DNA from: DATBDM01 sp034664425
Lineage (GTDB): Bacteria; Actinomycetota; Thermoleophilia; Solirubrobacterales; Solirubrobacteraceae
Direction of reading: 5' to 3'
NCBI GenBank assembly: GCA_034664425.1
Contig: JAXDHR010000096.1
Span: 10,709 to 74,708 of the forward strand
Length of the DNA: 64,000 nt
Of this stretch, positions 1 to 8,707 are shown piece after piece. Every line of letters starts with the position of its first letter. Position 1 is the first letter of the stretch. The translations under genes were made by a program, and so were the position numbers. The notes below the pieces were generated by a model, which saw only the letters and a program-made list of their open reading frames with translations, was not told the DNA's origin and searched no databases.

Positions 1-2
1 CG

Positions 3-728
3 GTCGCGGCGCTGCTGACGATCCTGGGCTACTCGCTCTACGACACGATCATCGTGTTCGACCGCGTGCGCGAGAACATCCCGCGGATGCCGAGCGCCGC
101 CTTCGCGCAGATCGTCAACCGCTCGATGTCCGAGGTCATCACGCGCTCGCTCGCGACGAGCTTCTGCACCCTGCTGCCGGTGCTCTCGCTGCTGCTGTTC
201 GGCGGCGCGACGCTGAAGGACTTCGCGTTCGCCCTGCTCGTCGGCGTGGCCTCGGGCACGTACTCGTCGATCTTCATCGCCGGCCCGGTGCTCACCCACT
301 GGAAGGAGCGCGAGCCGGTCTATCGTGCCCGCGAGACCCGCATCGAGCGCGATCTCGGCGAGGTGCCCGCGTACGCGACCACCGCCCAGGGCGGTCCCGT
401 CGACGTCGCCCCGTCGCAGCGCCGGCGGCCGGCGGCCGCGTCGGCCGATCCGGCCCAGGGCGTCTCCCAGCGCGAGTTCGACGAGATGGTCAAGAACCTC
501 GGGCTCGACGAGGCGACCGCGCGCAGCGCACCGGCCGCGGCGGGGCCGCCGGCCGCCGCCGGCGGGCCGCAGCGGCCGGCCGGCGGGCGCCGCGCGCGCT
601 CCCGCGCCGCCGGCCCGACGGGCGCCACGCCGGCGCCGCGCGAGCCGCGGCCGCCCGAGGACGGCAACGGCGACGGCGAGTCCGGCCGCCGGCCGCCGAA
701 CCGCCGGCCACACGGGAGGAACCGCTGA
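3..728 (+). CDS. secF: Protein translocase subunit SecF, C-terminal part (5' truncated)
   Basis: The reading frame is open from the first bases of the window, so the gene starts upstream. SecF is a membrane subunit of the SecDF complex, which uses the proton gradient to assist Sec-dependent export. The family signature is visible at the start of the visible part: LGYSLYDTIIVFDRVRENI followed by the RSLATSF region and further hydrophobic segments up to about base 300. After the last membrane segment comes an unusual tail of about 130 residues rich in Pro, Ala, Arg and Gly. It contains one ordered-looking stretch (QREFDEMVKNLGLDEATA) and is presumably cytoplasmic. The stop overlaps the next start as ATGA. 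secD would be expected just upstream. Confidence 0.93.
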   Translation, partial: VAALLTILGYSLYDTIIVFDRVRENIPRMPSAAFAQIVNRSMSEVITRSLATSFCTLLPVLSLLLFGGATLKDFAFALLVGVASGTYSSIFIAGPVLTHWKEREPVYRARETRIERDLGEVPAYATTAQGGPVDVAPSQRRRPAAASADPAQGVSQREFDEMVKNLGLDEATARSAPAAAGPPAAAGGPQRPAGGRRARSRAAGPTGATPAPREPRPPEDGNGDGESGRRPPNRRPHGRNR

Positions 729-1015
729 TGGGCGCGCTCGTCTGGATCATGATCGGGCTGGCCATCTGGCACTTCACGGTCTTCCTGCCCGACCGCTTCG
801 CGGGCGGCATCGTCGGGGCGTTCCTCGGCGCGCTGCTCGGCTCGTTCATCTTCGGCCTGATCATCAACCTCGGGTCGATCCCGGGGCGCAACGACACCCA
901 CCTGCTCACCGGCCTCGAGGCGGTCCCGGGCGCGATCATCGGCCTCGGCATCGTCTACTTCATGGGCGTGCGGGCCGAGCGCGAGCACGCCGGCGCCGCC
1001 GGGCTTCCCGCATAG
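728..1015 (+). CDS. Small integral membrane protein, GlsB/YeaQ/YmgE-like
   Basis: A 95-residue protein with three hydrophobic segments (residues about 3-20, 26-50 and 66-82) separated by short Gly-rich turns. The GGIVGAFLGALLGSFIFGLI stretch resembles the GlsB/YeaQ/YmgE transglycosylase-associated membrane family, whose biochemical role is not established. The start is fixed by the ATGA overlap with secF, so the two are probably translationally coupled. The polar loop around residues 55-63 is longer than in typical YeaQ proteins. The family assignment rests on composition and glycine pattern only. Confidence 0.6.
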   Translation: MGALVWIMIGLAIWHFTVFLPDRFAGGIVGAFLGALLGSFIFGLIINLGSIPGRNDTHLLTGLEAVPGAIIGLGIVYFMGVRAEREHAGAAGLPA

Positions 1016-1020
1016 GACGG

Positions 1021-1039
1021 CGCCACCGTTAGGGTGGCG
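1021..1039 (+). terminator. Hairpin after the secF pair, overlapping a possible -10 element
   Basis: CGCCACC and GGTGGCG form a perfect 7-bp inverted repeat with a 5-base loop directly after the upstream stop. There is no T-run. TAGGGT (1030-1035) inside the repeat fits the TANNNT -10 pattern and lies 7 bases before the ATG at 1043, so the element may be a terminator, an operator, or both. Confidence 0.35.
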
Positions 1040-1042
1040 TCC

Positions 1043-2056
1043 ATGCTCAGACGGATCCCCCTCACGGTCGCGGCCGTCCTCGCCGCTTCGCTCGCCGCCG
1101 CCCCCGGCGCGTCGGCGCGGACCACCGACGTGAGAGTCATGACGCGCAACGTCTACCTCGGCGCCGACCTGCCGCCGATCGCCCTCGCTGACAAGGGCGC
1201 CGGCTTCGAGGCGGCCGCCGGGCGGCTCGTCGACACGGTCACGGCCAGCGACCCGAAGGGCCGCATGAAGGCGATCGCCGACGAGATCGCCGCGGCGAGG
1301 CCCGACCTCGTCGGCCTGCAGGAGGTCTCGCTCTACCGCAGGGGACCCAAGGGCAGCCCGAAGCCGGCGAAGACGGTCATCTACGACTACCTCGCGCTGA
1401 TCCGCTCCGAGCTCGCCAAGCGCGGCCGGCGGTACTCGGTCGCCGCCAAGGACTACGGCCTCGACGTCGAGGGCCCGACGAACAAGGGCTATGACCTGAG
1501 GCTGTCGCTCGGCGACGTCACGCTCGCTCGCAAGGGGGTGAAGGTCGCGCACGAGCGGGTCGGCGTGTTCGCCGACCAGCTGTCGTTCGCGAGCCCGCAG
1601 CTCGGGAACGTCTCGCCCGGCCGGACCTGGAACGCGCTCGACGCGACGGTGCGGGGTGCGCGCCTGCACCTCGTCAACACGCACCTCGAGGCCTACGACC
1701 AGGCCACTCGCCTCAAGCAGGCGCAGGAGCTCGTGAAGGGTCCGCTGAGGTCCGGCCGCACGACGATCCTCGTCGGCGACCTCAACGCAGGTCCGCTCCA
1801 GTCGGACCCCGGCGACCGGCCCCCGTATCAGGTGATCGCCGACGCGGGCTTCAAGCCGCGCCGCTCGGCCAGGAGCTCGTGCTGCTTCACCGACCTCGCG
1901 AAGAACGCGGGCTGGGACCACAACGTCGACTGGATCATGACCAAGCCGGGCGTGAAGCTCGTCAGGTCGACGCTCACGGGTCGCGAGTGGACCCCCTCCG
2001 GCCTGCACCCCTCCGACCACGGCGGCGTGGTCAGCGTCCTGCGTCTGAAGCGCTAG
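1043..2056 (+). CDS. Secreted endonuclease/exonuclease/phosphatase (EEP) family protein
   Basis: About 337 residues. The N-terminus is a clear Sec signal peptide (RR, hydrophobic core, ASA cleavage site near residue 26), so the protein is exported. The mature part carries the EEP metal-dependent phosphoesterase motifs in order: MTRNVYLGADL (catalytic Asn), VGLQEVS (metal Glu), VNTHLEAYD (His), VGDLNAGP (Asp and Asn) and a C-terminal SDHGGVVSVL (Asp-His pair). Members cleave nucleic acids, phosphoinositides or sphingomyelin; the substrate cannot be told from the sequence. A GTG at 1034 is also in frame, but it lies within a possible -10 element, so I prefer the ATG at 1043. Confidence 0.85.
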   Translation: MLRRIPLTVAAVLAASLAAAPGASARTTDVRVMTRNVYLGADLPPIALADKGAGFEAAAGRLVDTVTASDPKGRMKAIADEIAAARPDLVGLQEVSLYRRGPKGSPKPAKTVIYDYLALIRSELAKRGRRYSVAAKDYGLDVEGPTNKGYDLRLSLGDVTLARKGVKVAHERVGVFADQLSFASPQLGNVSPGRTWNALDATVRGARLHLVNTHLEAYDQATRLKQAQELVKGPLRSGRTTILVGDLNAGPLQSDPGDRPPYQVIADAGFKPRRSARSSCCFTDLAKNAGWDHNVDWIMTKPGVKLVRSTLTGREWTPSGLHPSDHGGVVSVLRLKR

Positions 2057-2057
2057 A

Positions 2058-2084
2058 CGCCTCACCGAGGCGCCGATCTCGGTG
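2058..2084 (+). terminator. Inverted repeats downstream of the EEP gene
   Basis: Two overlapping alternatives start just past the stop: CGCCTC/GAGGCG (2058-2072) and CACCGAG/CTCGGTG (2063-2084). No T-run follows, so termination is only a suggestion. The rest of 2085-2170 shows nothing else I can name. Confidence 0.3.
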
Positions 2085-2170
2085 GCTGCCGGGGACGCTG
2101 TCAACGGCGTCTGCACGCGCACGCCTGACGGCAGGCGTTCCGTCCGGGCCGCGACGTACGTTCGCGGGCC

Positions 2171-4630
2171 GTGTCACCGCTTCCGGCCCGCATCGAGCTC
2201 GATCCCTACGACTTCGCCGCCGCCCGCGGGCTCGCCGCGACGCTCGGCGTCTCGCACGTCCTCGCCCAGGTGCTGGTCCGCCGCGGCCTCGGCGAGCCGG
2301 ACGCTGCGCGCGCCTTCCTGGCCGCCGCGGACGCGTATCCGCTCGACGCCTTCCGCGGCCTGCGCGCCGCCGCGGGGCGCATTCTCGGCCACATCGGGCG
2401 GCGCTCCCGGATCACGGTGCACGGGGACTATGACGTCGACGGCGTCTGCTCGACCGCCGTGCTCGTGCGCGTGCTGCGGACGCTCGGCGCCGACGTCGAC
2501 TGGTACCTGCCGAGCCGCATCGACGACGGCTACGGCCTCGCCGCGGCGACGGTCGAGCGGCTCGCCGCACGCGGCACCGACCTGCTGATCACGGCCGACT
2601 GCGCGATCACGGCCGTCGAGGAGGTCGCGGCCGCGCGCTCGGCGGGCATCGACGTGGTGGTCACCGACCACCACAGCCCGCGGGCGGACGGGCGCCTGCC
2701 CGACGCGCCGATCGTGCATCCGCGCGTGGGCGGCTACCCGTGCACGGACCTGTGCGCCACGGCGGTCGCGCACAAGCTCGCCCAGGCGCTGCTCGCCGGA
2801 GCGGGGGAGGATGCAGCGCTCGCCGACGAGGACCTCGATCTCGTCGCGCTCGCGACCGTCGCCGACGTCGTCCCGCTGCTCGGCGAGAACCGCCGCCTCG
2901 TGCGCGAGGGTCTGCGCGCGCTCGCGTCCACCCGCAAGCCGGGCCTGCGGGCGCTGATGGCGGTCGCGCGGGTCGATCCGGGAGAGCTCGACGCCGGCTC
3001 GATCGGCTTCCGGCTCGCCCCCCGGATCAACGCCGCCGGGCGGCTGCACCGCGCCGACGCCGGGCTCGAGCTGGTACTGACCGAGGATCCCGAGCGCGCT
3101 CGCGCGGTCGCGGCGGAGCTCGATGCGGTCAACGCCGAGCGGCGCGACGTCGAGACCCGCATCCGCTTCGAGGCCGAGGCGCTGGTAGCCGAGGCCGGTC
3201 CGGCGCCGGCCTACGTCCTCGCCGGTGAGGGCTGGCACCCGGGCGTGATCGGGATCGTCGCGGCGCGGATCGCCGAGCGCCACCACCGGCCGGCCGTGCT
3301 GATCGCCCTCGACGGCGACGGGGGCACCGGCTCGGGCCGCTCGATCCCGCGGTTCGACCTGCTCGGCGGGCTCGAAGCGGCGAGCGGCCACCTGCTCCGC
3401 CACGGAGGCCACCGCGCGGCCGCCGGCCTGACGATCGAGCGTGCCGCGGTCGACGGCTTCCGCGCGGCCTTCTGCGGCCACGCCGCCGAGGTGCTCACCC
3501 CCGACGACCTCGTGCCCAAGATCCGCGTCGACGCCGTCGCTCCGGGCGACGCGCTGACGCTCGGCCTCGCGGAGGAGCTCGAGCGCCTGGCGCCGTTCGG
3601 CCAGGCGAACCCGGCGCCCGCATTGCTCGTCCCCGGCGCGCAGCTCTCCGATCCGCGCGCGATCGGGGAGGGGCGCCACGTCGCCTTCACCCTGCAGGCG
3701 GGCGGCGCGCGCTCGCACTGCGTGCACTTCGGGGCCGGCAACCGGCTGCCCGCCGAGCCCGGCGAGCCGATCGACGCCGCCGTGCGGCTCGAGGTCAACC
3801 GCTGGAACGGAACCGTCGAGCCGCGACTCGTGCTGCGCCAGGCCGTTCCGGCGCCCGCCCGGCCGATCGAGGTCGTCGGCGAGCTCGGCTACTCCGACGC
3901 CGTGGCCGCCGAGCTGGCCCGCGATCTCGCCCGCGGGGACCGGCCCGCGCCGGGACCGCCCGCCGCCGCGATCGACGTGGCGGCTGAGCACGTCCGCGAC
4001 CTGCGCGGCAGCGGCATCGCGGGCGTGCTCTGCGACCTCGTCGCGAGCGGCGAGGCGGTGCTCGCCGTCACCGCCCATCCCGCCCAGCGCGCGCGGGCCC
4101 TGCGCGGGCGCGCGGGCGGCTTCGCCGTCTGCTCGTGGGCCGCGCTGGCCGACGACCCCGGCATGGCAGCCGGCTTCGCCCATCTCGTGGCCGTCGACCC
4201 GCCCCCCTACGCGCATCTGCTCGCCTTGCTCGAACGTACGTCCGCGGGCGCCTGGGCGCACCTGGCATGGGGGCAGCCTGAGCTAGCATTCGCTCAACGC
4301 ATCCATCAGTGGGACTACGCCCTGCGCGACCCGCTGACCGCCCTCTACCGGCATCTGCGCCGGACGGGGGAGGCCCGCGGGGAGGCCTGCGAAACGGCGC
4401 TCCGGGGCGAGGGACCGCAGCCGAGGACGCCGGCGCTCGCCGGGCGCCTCGTGCGGGTCCTCACGGAGCTCGACCTCGTCGTCCTCGACCGCGAGGGGCC
4501 GGCCCTTCGGACGGTCGACACCCCCGCGCGCACCGCGCTGGAGCGCTCGGCCGCCTTCCGGGCCTACCATCGGTGTCTCGAGGACGGACTGACATTCCTG
4601 ACCAGCCACAGCATCCGAGCAGCAGCCTGA
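2171..4630 (+). CDS. recJ: Single-stranded-DNA-specific exonuclease RecJ
   Basis: An 819-residue DHH-superfamily 5'-3' exonuclease acting in recombination and repair. The phosphoesterase motifs are present: HGDYDVDGVCSTAVL (residues about 82-96), ITADCAIT (about 138) and the signature VTDHHSP (about 164-170). The DHHA1 substrate-binding domain shows GGHRAAAG (about 411). The following segment with APFGQANPAP is the OB-like region found in RecJ. The last 200 residues or so form a less conserved extension, as in other long actinobacterial RecJ proteins. The start is GTG. The gene is followed by rel; this pairing is common in several bacterial groups. Confidence 0.93.
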   Translation: MSPLPARIELDPYDFAAARGLAATLGVSHVLAQVLVRRGLGEPDAARAFLAAADAYPLDAFRGLRAAAGRILGHIGRRSRITVHGDYDVDGVCSTAVLVRVLRTLGADVDWYLPSRIDDGYGLAAATVERLAARGTDLLITADCAITAVEEVAAARSAGIDVVVTDHHSPRADGRLPDAPIVHPRVGGYPCTDLCATAVAHKLAQALLAGAGEDAALADEDLDLVALATVADVVPLLGENRRLVREGLRALASTRKPGLRALMAVARVDPGELDAGSIGFRLAPRINAAGRLHRADAGLELVLTEDPERARAVAAELDAVNAERRDVETRIRFEAEALVAEAGPAPAYVLAGEGWHPGVIGIVAARIAERHHRPAVLIALDGDGGTGSGRSIPRFDLLGGLEAASGHLLRHGGHRAAAGLTIERAAVDGFRAAFCGHAAEVLTPDDLVPKIRVDAVAPGDALTLGLAEELERLAPFGQANPAPALLVPGAQLSDPRAIGEGRHVAFTLQAGGARSHCVHFGAGNRLPAEPGEPIDAAVRLEVNRWNGTVEPRLVLRQAVPAPARPIEVVGELGYSDAVAAELARDLARGDRPAPGPPAAAIDVAAEHVRDLRGSGIAGVLCDLVASGEAVLAVTAHPAQRARALRGRAGGFAVCSWAALADDPGMAAGFAHLVAVDPPPYAHLLALLERTSAGAWAHLAWGQPELAFAQRIHQWDYALRDPLTALYRHLRRTGEARGEACETALRGEGPQPRTPALAGRLVRVLTELDLVVLDREGPALRTVDTPARTALERSAAFRAYHRCLEDGLTFLTSHSIRAAA

Positions 4631-4710
4631 CGCCCGCCGAGGCCGACGGCGACGGCGACGGCCGCGCGCGCCCCCGGGTCGCGGGCGGCTCACCGGAGGC
4701 GGACGTCGCG

Positions 4711-7008
4711 GTGGCCGGGCACACGCCCATCGACCGCGAGCACGTCACCGCCGATCCCGCCGCGGCCGATATCCCCGGCGACCTGACGCGGCTCGAGCGC
4801 GAGCTGCTCGCCGACCTCTTCGCGATCGTCTCCGAGCACGCCGACGAGGTCGCCGAGCCCATCGACCGCCGCCGCGTCGTGCAGGCCTTCACGTTCTCCT
4901 GCGAACACCACGCCGACCAGCGCCGGCAGTCGGGTGAGGAGTTCATCGTCCATCCCGTCGGCGTTGCGAAGATCTGCGCCGGCATGCGCCTCGACACCGA
5001 GACGCTGTGCGCCGCGTTGCTGCACGACACCGTCGAGGACACGACCGCGAACCTCGAGGAGGTCCGGACCGCCTTCGGCGAGGAGGTCGCGAGCCTCGTC
5101 GACGGCGTCACCAAGCTCACCGGCATCACGTTCCAGTCGCGCGACGAGGCGCAGGCCGAGAACTACCGCAAGATGATGGTCGCGATGGCCACGGACGTCC
5201 GGGTCATCCTGATCAAGCTGGCCGACCGGCTGCACAACATGCGCACGCTCGGCGCGATGCCCAAGCCCAAGCAGATCGAGAAGGCGAAGGAGACCCTCGA
5301 GATCTACGCGCCGCTCGCGCACCGGCTCGGCATCCACGCCATCAAGTGGGAGCTCGAGGACCTCGCCTTCGCGACGTTGCATCCGCGCAAGTACCAGGAG
5401 ATCAAGGGCCTGGTCAACCAGCAGCGCGAGGAACGCGAGCACTACGTCGCGCGCGCCGGCGGCTACCTGGCCAAGGAGCTCGAGGCGCTCGGCATCGAGT
5501 CCGAGATCTCAGGGCGCGCGAAGCACTTCTACTCGATCTACTCGAAGATGACCAAGAAGGGCCGCGAGTTCAACGAGATCTACGACCTCACGGCCATGCG
5601 GGTGATCGTCGACTCGGTGAAGGACTGCTACGGAGCCGTCGGGGTCATCCATTCGCTCTGGAAGCCGCTGCCGGGGCGCTTCAAGGACATGGTCGCCATG
5701 CCCAAGTTCATCTTGTACCAGGCGCTCCACACCACGGTGATCGGACCCGAGGGCCGGCCGCTCGAGATCCAGATCCGCACCCGCGAGATGCACGAGACCG
5801 CCGAGTACGGCGTCGCCGCGCACTGGCGCTACAAGGAGGGGGCGAGCAAGGCCGCCGGGGGCGTCGACCCGACCGAGGTCAAGCTGAAGTGGCTCAAGTC
5901 GCTGATCGACGACTCGGTCGACGAGGACGATCCGCTCGAGTTCACCGACCAGCTCCGCGGCCAGCTGATCGAGGAGGAGGTCTTCGTCTTCACCCCCAAG
6001 GGCGAGGTCAAGTCGCTCGCCGCTGGGGCCACGCCGCTGGACTTCGCCTACGAGATCCACACCGACGTCGGCCACCGCTGCGTCGGCGCCAAGGTCAACG
6101 GCAAGATCGTGCCGCTGCACTACGAGCTCGAGTCGGGCGACATCGTCGAGATCCTGACGTCCAAGCGCGAGCGCGGCCCGTCGCGCGACTGGCTCTCGCT
6201 GGTCAAGACGACCCGCGCGCGCAACAAGATCCGCGCCTGGTTCAAGGCCGAGTCGCGCGACGACTCCGAGCACACTGGCCGCGATCTGCTGCAGGAGCAC
6301 CTGACGAAGGCCGGGCTGCCCGCGCAGAAGCTGACCGGGTCGCCGCTGCTCGCCGACGTGATCCGCGAGATGGGCTTCCGCAAGGCTGACGACTTCTACA
6401 TCGCGCTGGGCGGCGCGAAGATCTCGCCGAAGGTCGTCGTCAACAAGGTCCTCCAGCGCCTCAAGCAGGGCGAGTCGGCCGAGGAGGAGATCTCCGCCGC
6501 GGACGACCTGATCAGGCCGGTCAACCGGCGCCGGCCCGAGGCGCCCTCGTCGAAGTTCGGCATTCGCGTCGAGGGCGTCGAGGACGTTCCCCTGCGCCTG
6601 GCCAAGTGCTGCCGGCCGGTGTCGGGCGACACGATCCTCGGCTACGTCTCGCTCGGCCGCGGCATCACGATCCACCGCGAGGACTGTCCCAACGTGGTCG
6701 CGCTGCGCAAGGATCCCGACCGCTTCGTGCCCGTCTCCTGGGACGGAGACTCGGAGACCTCGTTCAAGGTCGAGCTACAGGTCGATGCCTGGGATCGTCA
6801 CCGGCTGCTCGAGGACCTCTCGCGCACGTTCGCCGAGGGCGGCGTGAACATCATCGAGGCGCGCTGCATCGTCCAGCAGCCGATGGTCAAGAATCGCTTC
6901 GTGGTCGAGGTCGGGGACCTGCAGGCGCTGCGCGGGACGATCAACCGCCTGCGGGCGATCGACGCCGTCTTCGACGCCTACCGCGTGATCCCCGCGGGCG
7001 GCGGCTAG
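4711..7008 (+). CDS. rel: Bifunctional (p)ppGpp synthetase/hydrolase Rel
   Basis: A protein of about 765 residues that makes and degrades the stringent-response alarmone (p)ppGpp. In order: an HD hydrolase domain with HDTVEDT (about 105) and ADRLHNMRTL; a synthetase domain with FYSIYSKM, DLTAMRVIV, and EIQIRTREMHETAEYG followed by AAHWRYKE; a TGS domain starting VFVFTPKGEVKSL; and a C-terminal ACT-like domain (RLLEDLSRTFAEGGVNIIEA). RFKD at about 323 is the RxKD motif of bifunctional Rel enzymes, not the ExDD of synthetase-only RelA. The frame is open well into recJ, but that part is Arg/Pro-rich shadow. I chose GTG 4711 because GGAGG lies 11 bases upstream; GTG 4573, inside recJ, is the alternative. 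Confidence 0.93.
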   Translation: MAGHTPIDREHVTADPAAADIPGDLTRLERELLADLFAIVSEHADEVAEPIDRRRVVQAFTFSCEHHADQRRQSGEEFIVHPVGVAKICAGMRLDTETLCAALLHDTVEDTTANLEEVRTAFGEEVASLVDGVTKLTGITFQSRDEAQAENYRKMMVAMATDVRVILIKLADRLHNMRTLGAMPKPKQIEKAKETLEIYAPLAHRLGIHAIKWELEDLAFATLHPRKYQEIKGLVNQQREEREHYVARAGGYLAKELEALGIESEISGRAKHFYSIYSKMTKKGREFNEIYDLTAMRVIVDSVKDCYGAVGVIHSLWKPLPGRFKDMVAMPKFILYQALHTTVIGPEGRPLEIQIRTREMHETAEYGVAAHWRYKEGASKAAGGVDPTEVKLKWLKSLIDDSVDEDDPLEFTDQLRGQLIEEEVFVFTPKGEVKSLAAGATPLDFAYEIHTDVGHRCVGAKVNGKIVPLHYELESGDIVEILTSKRERGPSRDWLSLVKTTRARNKIRAWFKAESRDDSEHTGRDLLQEHLTKAGLPAQKLTGSPLLADVIREMGFRKADDFYIALGGAKISPKVVVNKVLQRLKQGESAEEEISAADDLIRPVNRRRPEAPSSKFGIRVEGVEDVPLRLAKCCRPVSGDTILGYVSLGRGITIHREDCPNVVALRKDPDRFVPVSWDGDSETSFKVELQVDAWDRHRLLEDLSRTFAEGGVNIIEARCIVQQPMVKNRFVVEVGDLQALRGTINRLRAIDAVFDAYRVIPAGGG

Positions 7009-7676
7009 CCCGCCGCCACGCGGAGCCTGCGGGTGGCGCTGGTGCCGCGCAGGTGGTCGCCGTCGCCGCTCGCGGCGCGCACGCGGTAGGTGCCGGTGCG
7101 CGTGACCTTCACGCGCTTCGCGTAGCGCGAGACCGCGTCGCCGGCGTCCTGCAGCGTCGTGCGGGCGACCGTACGCCAGCTGCCGTCCGCGCGGCGGCGC
7201 TGGATGCGCACCGGGGCGCCGTCGTGGGCGGGCGCGACCGTGCCGGAGAAGCGCACCCGCTGCCCCCGTGCGGGCGTGCGGTCGGAGACGCGGATGCCGA
7301 CCCGCAGGCGCACGCCGACGTCGACCGTGGCGCTCGTGGCCGGCGGCGCGGTCTTGGCCTGCGCGCGGTAGCGGGTCAGCGCGGTCGGGGCGTTGGTGGC
7401 CGACCAGTCGCCGTTGGCGTCGGTCTTGGCGGTCGCGACGTCGGTGTAGGTGCCATCGAAGGGCGCGGTGTCGGCCTGGACCGCGACGAGCTGGCCGGCG
7501 GCGGACTTGCCGCCGCTGAGCTTGCCGCTCAGGGTCGTCGCCCGTCCGAAGGTCACCGCGCTCGGCGCCGCGGCGATCGTGAGCTTGGCGGGGAGCTTGG
7601 GAGGCTTCGCGGCCTGGACGGCCGCGGGCGCGAGCAGCGCCGCGGCGGCCGCGAGGCCGAGCGTTGACTTGAGCAT
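7005..7676 (-). CDS. Secreted Ig-like/carboxypeptidase-regulatory-like repeat protein, function unknown
   Basis: About 223 residues starting with a Sec signal peptide (MLKSTLGLAAAAALLAPAAV, cleavage after QAA). The mature part contains two similar beta-rich units. Each has a phrase of the type VTFGRATTLSGKL or RGQRVRFSGTV, followed by a segment resembling GDWSATNAPTALTRYRAQ. This is the pattern of Ig-like or carboxypeptidase-regulatory-like folds in surface proteins. There is no anchor motif, so the product is probably released or periplasm-like. The stop shares a CTAG tetramer with the stop of rel on the other strand. I do not recognise a specific function. Confidence 0.7.
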   Translation of the reverse strand: MLKSTLGLAAAAALLAPAAVQAAKPPKLPAKLTIAAAPSAVTFGRATTLSGKLSGGKSAAGQLVAVQADTAPFDGTYTDVATAKTDANGDWSATNAPTALTRYRAQAKTAPPATSATVDVGVRLRVGIRVSDRTPARGQRVRFSGTVAPAHDGAPVRIQRRRADGSWRTVARTTLQDAGDAVSRYAKRVKVTRTGTYRVRAASGDGDHLRGTSATRRLRVAAG

Positions 7677-7732
7677 GCTCGTTGCAACGCCGCGGACCCG
7701 GCCCGGGTTGGTTGCAGACGCGCTCGACGCCG

Positions 7733-8707
7733 CTACGCGACGACGCGCAGGGCGCCGGGGGCGACGGTGAACGTCGCCTGCTCGGCATCGCCGATGTGGT
7801 CGCCGTCGACCTGGAGCGGCACCGGCCGGCCGTCGATCGAGCGGACCGTGACGTCGTGGACGCCTGCGAACGCCTCGACCTTGGCGTGGCGGGCGATCCG
7901 CGCCGCGCCCGAGAGCGCCCGGAACGCGATCGTCGGGACGTCGATCGGGCTCGCGCGGGTGAGGACCACCCCGGCGAGGTCGCCCGAGTCGAGCGCCGCG
8001 CCCTCGACCAGGTTCACCGGGCGCTGCTTGAAGTACGTGTAGGGAGCGGCGTTCTGCAGGAAGACGCTGACGCCGGGGATCGTGCGCCCGTCGGCCTGCA
8101 CCTCGAGCCTCGGCGGGCGGATGACGTAGCGGCGCAGGAACGTCCGCACCGCCATCTCGGTGAAGTACCAGGCGCCCCAGCGCGTCTTGCGATCGGGATG
8201 GGCGTCGACCCGCTCGACGACGCTGGCGTCGAGCCCCATGCCCGCGGCGAAGGTGAACCAGCGGCCGTCGACGCGGCCGAGATCGGCACGGCGCGGCTCC
8301 CAGGCGTCGGCCATGTTGAGCAGGTGCTCGGTCGCGTCGACGACGTCGTGGGGGATGCCGAGGATCTTCGCGTAGACGTTGTTGGAGCCGCCGGGCAGGC
8401 AGGTCAGCGGCGTCTCGGAGCCCGCAAGCCCGTTGGCGGCCTCGTTGACCGTGCCGTCGCCGCCGAAGGCGACGACGACGTCGTAGCCCTCGCGGGCGGC
8501 CTCGCGGCAGAGCTCCGTCGCGTGCCCGCGCCGCTGGGTGTCCACCGCGTGGACCTCGTAGCGGCCCTGCAGCGCGTAGACGACCAGGTGCTTGAGCCGG
8601 TCGGACATCGTCGTCGCGTACGGGTTGACGATCACCAGCATCCGCTTGGCTTCCGCGGGGCGCTCGAGCGCCGCCACGTCGGCCATCCGCTGGAGGTCTA
8701 GAGCCAT
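7733..8707 (-). CDS. Diacylglycerol kinase/LCB5-family lipid kinase
   Basis: About 324 residues with the DAGK catalytic fold. Its hallmark is AFGGDGTVNEAANGL (residues about 78-92), preceded by MLVIVNPYATT, the usual N-terminal strand and loop. LPGGSNNVYAKILGIP takes the place of the family GTxNDFAR segment, and a second beta-sandwich domain follows (TFAAGMGLDASVV, and LQVDGDHIGD near the end). Such enzymes phosphorylate diacylglycerol or related lipids and recycle membrane lipid precursors. The SNNVYAK variant is seen in actinobacterial members, where the exact lipid is rarely known. The ATG overlaps the end of corA by 10 bases; ATG 8686 is an alternative start. Confidence 0.85.
   Translation of the reverse strand: MALDLQRMADVAALERPAEAKRMLVIVNPYATTMSDRLKHLVVYALQGRYEVHAVDTQRRGHATELCREAAREGYDVVVAFGGDGTVNEAANGLAGSETPLTCLPGGSNNVYAKILGIPHDVVDATEHLLNMADAWEPRRADLGRVDGRWFTFAAGMGLDASVVERVDAHPDRKTRWGAWYFTEMAVRTFLRRYVIRPPRLEVQADGRTIPGVSVFLQNAAPYTYFKQRPVNLVEGAALDSGDLAGVVLTRASPIDVPTIAFRALSGAARIARHAKVEAFAGVHDVTVRSIDGRPVPLQVDGDHIGDAEQATFTVAPGALRVVA

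Noticed and set aside
4309..4710. N-terminal extension of rel starting inside recJ
   Set aside because: The extra residues are Arg/Pro/Gly-rich and out of frame over recJ. Rel proteins start just before the ERELLADLFAIV segment, and GTG 4711 has a ribosome-binding site.
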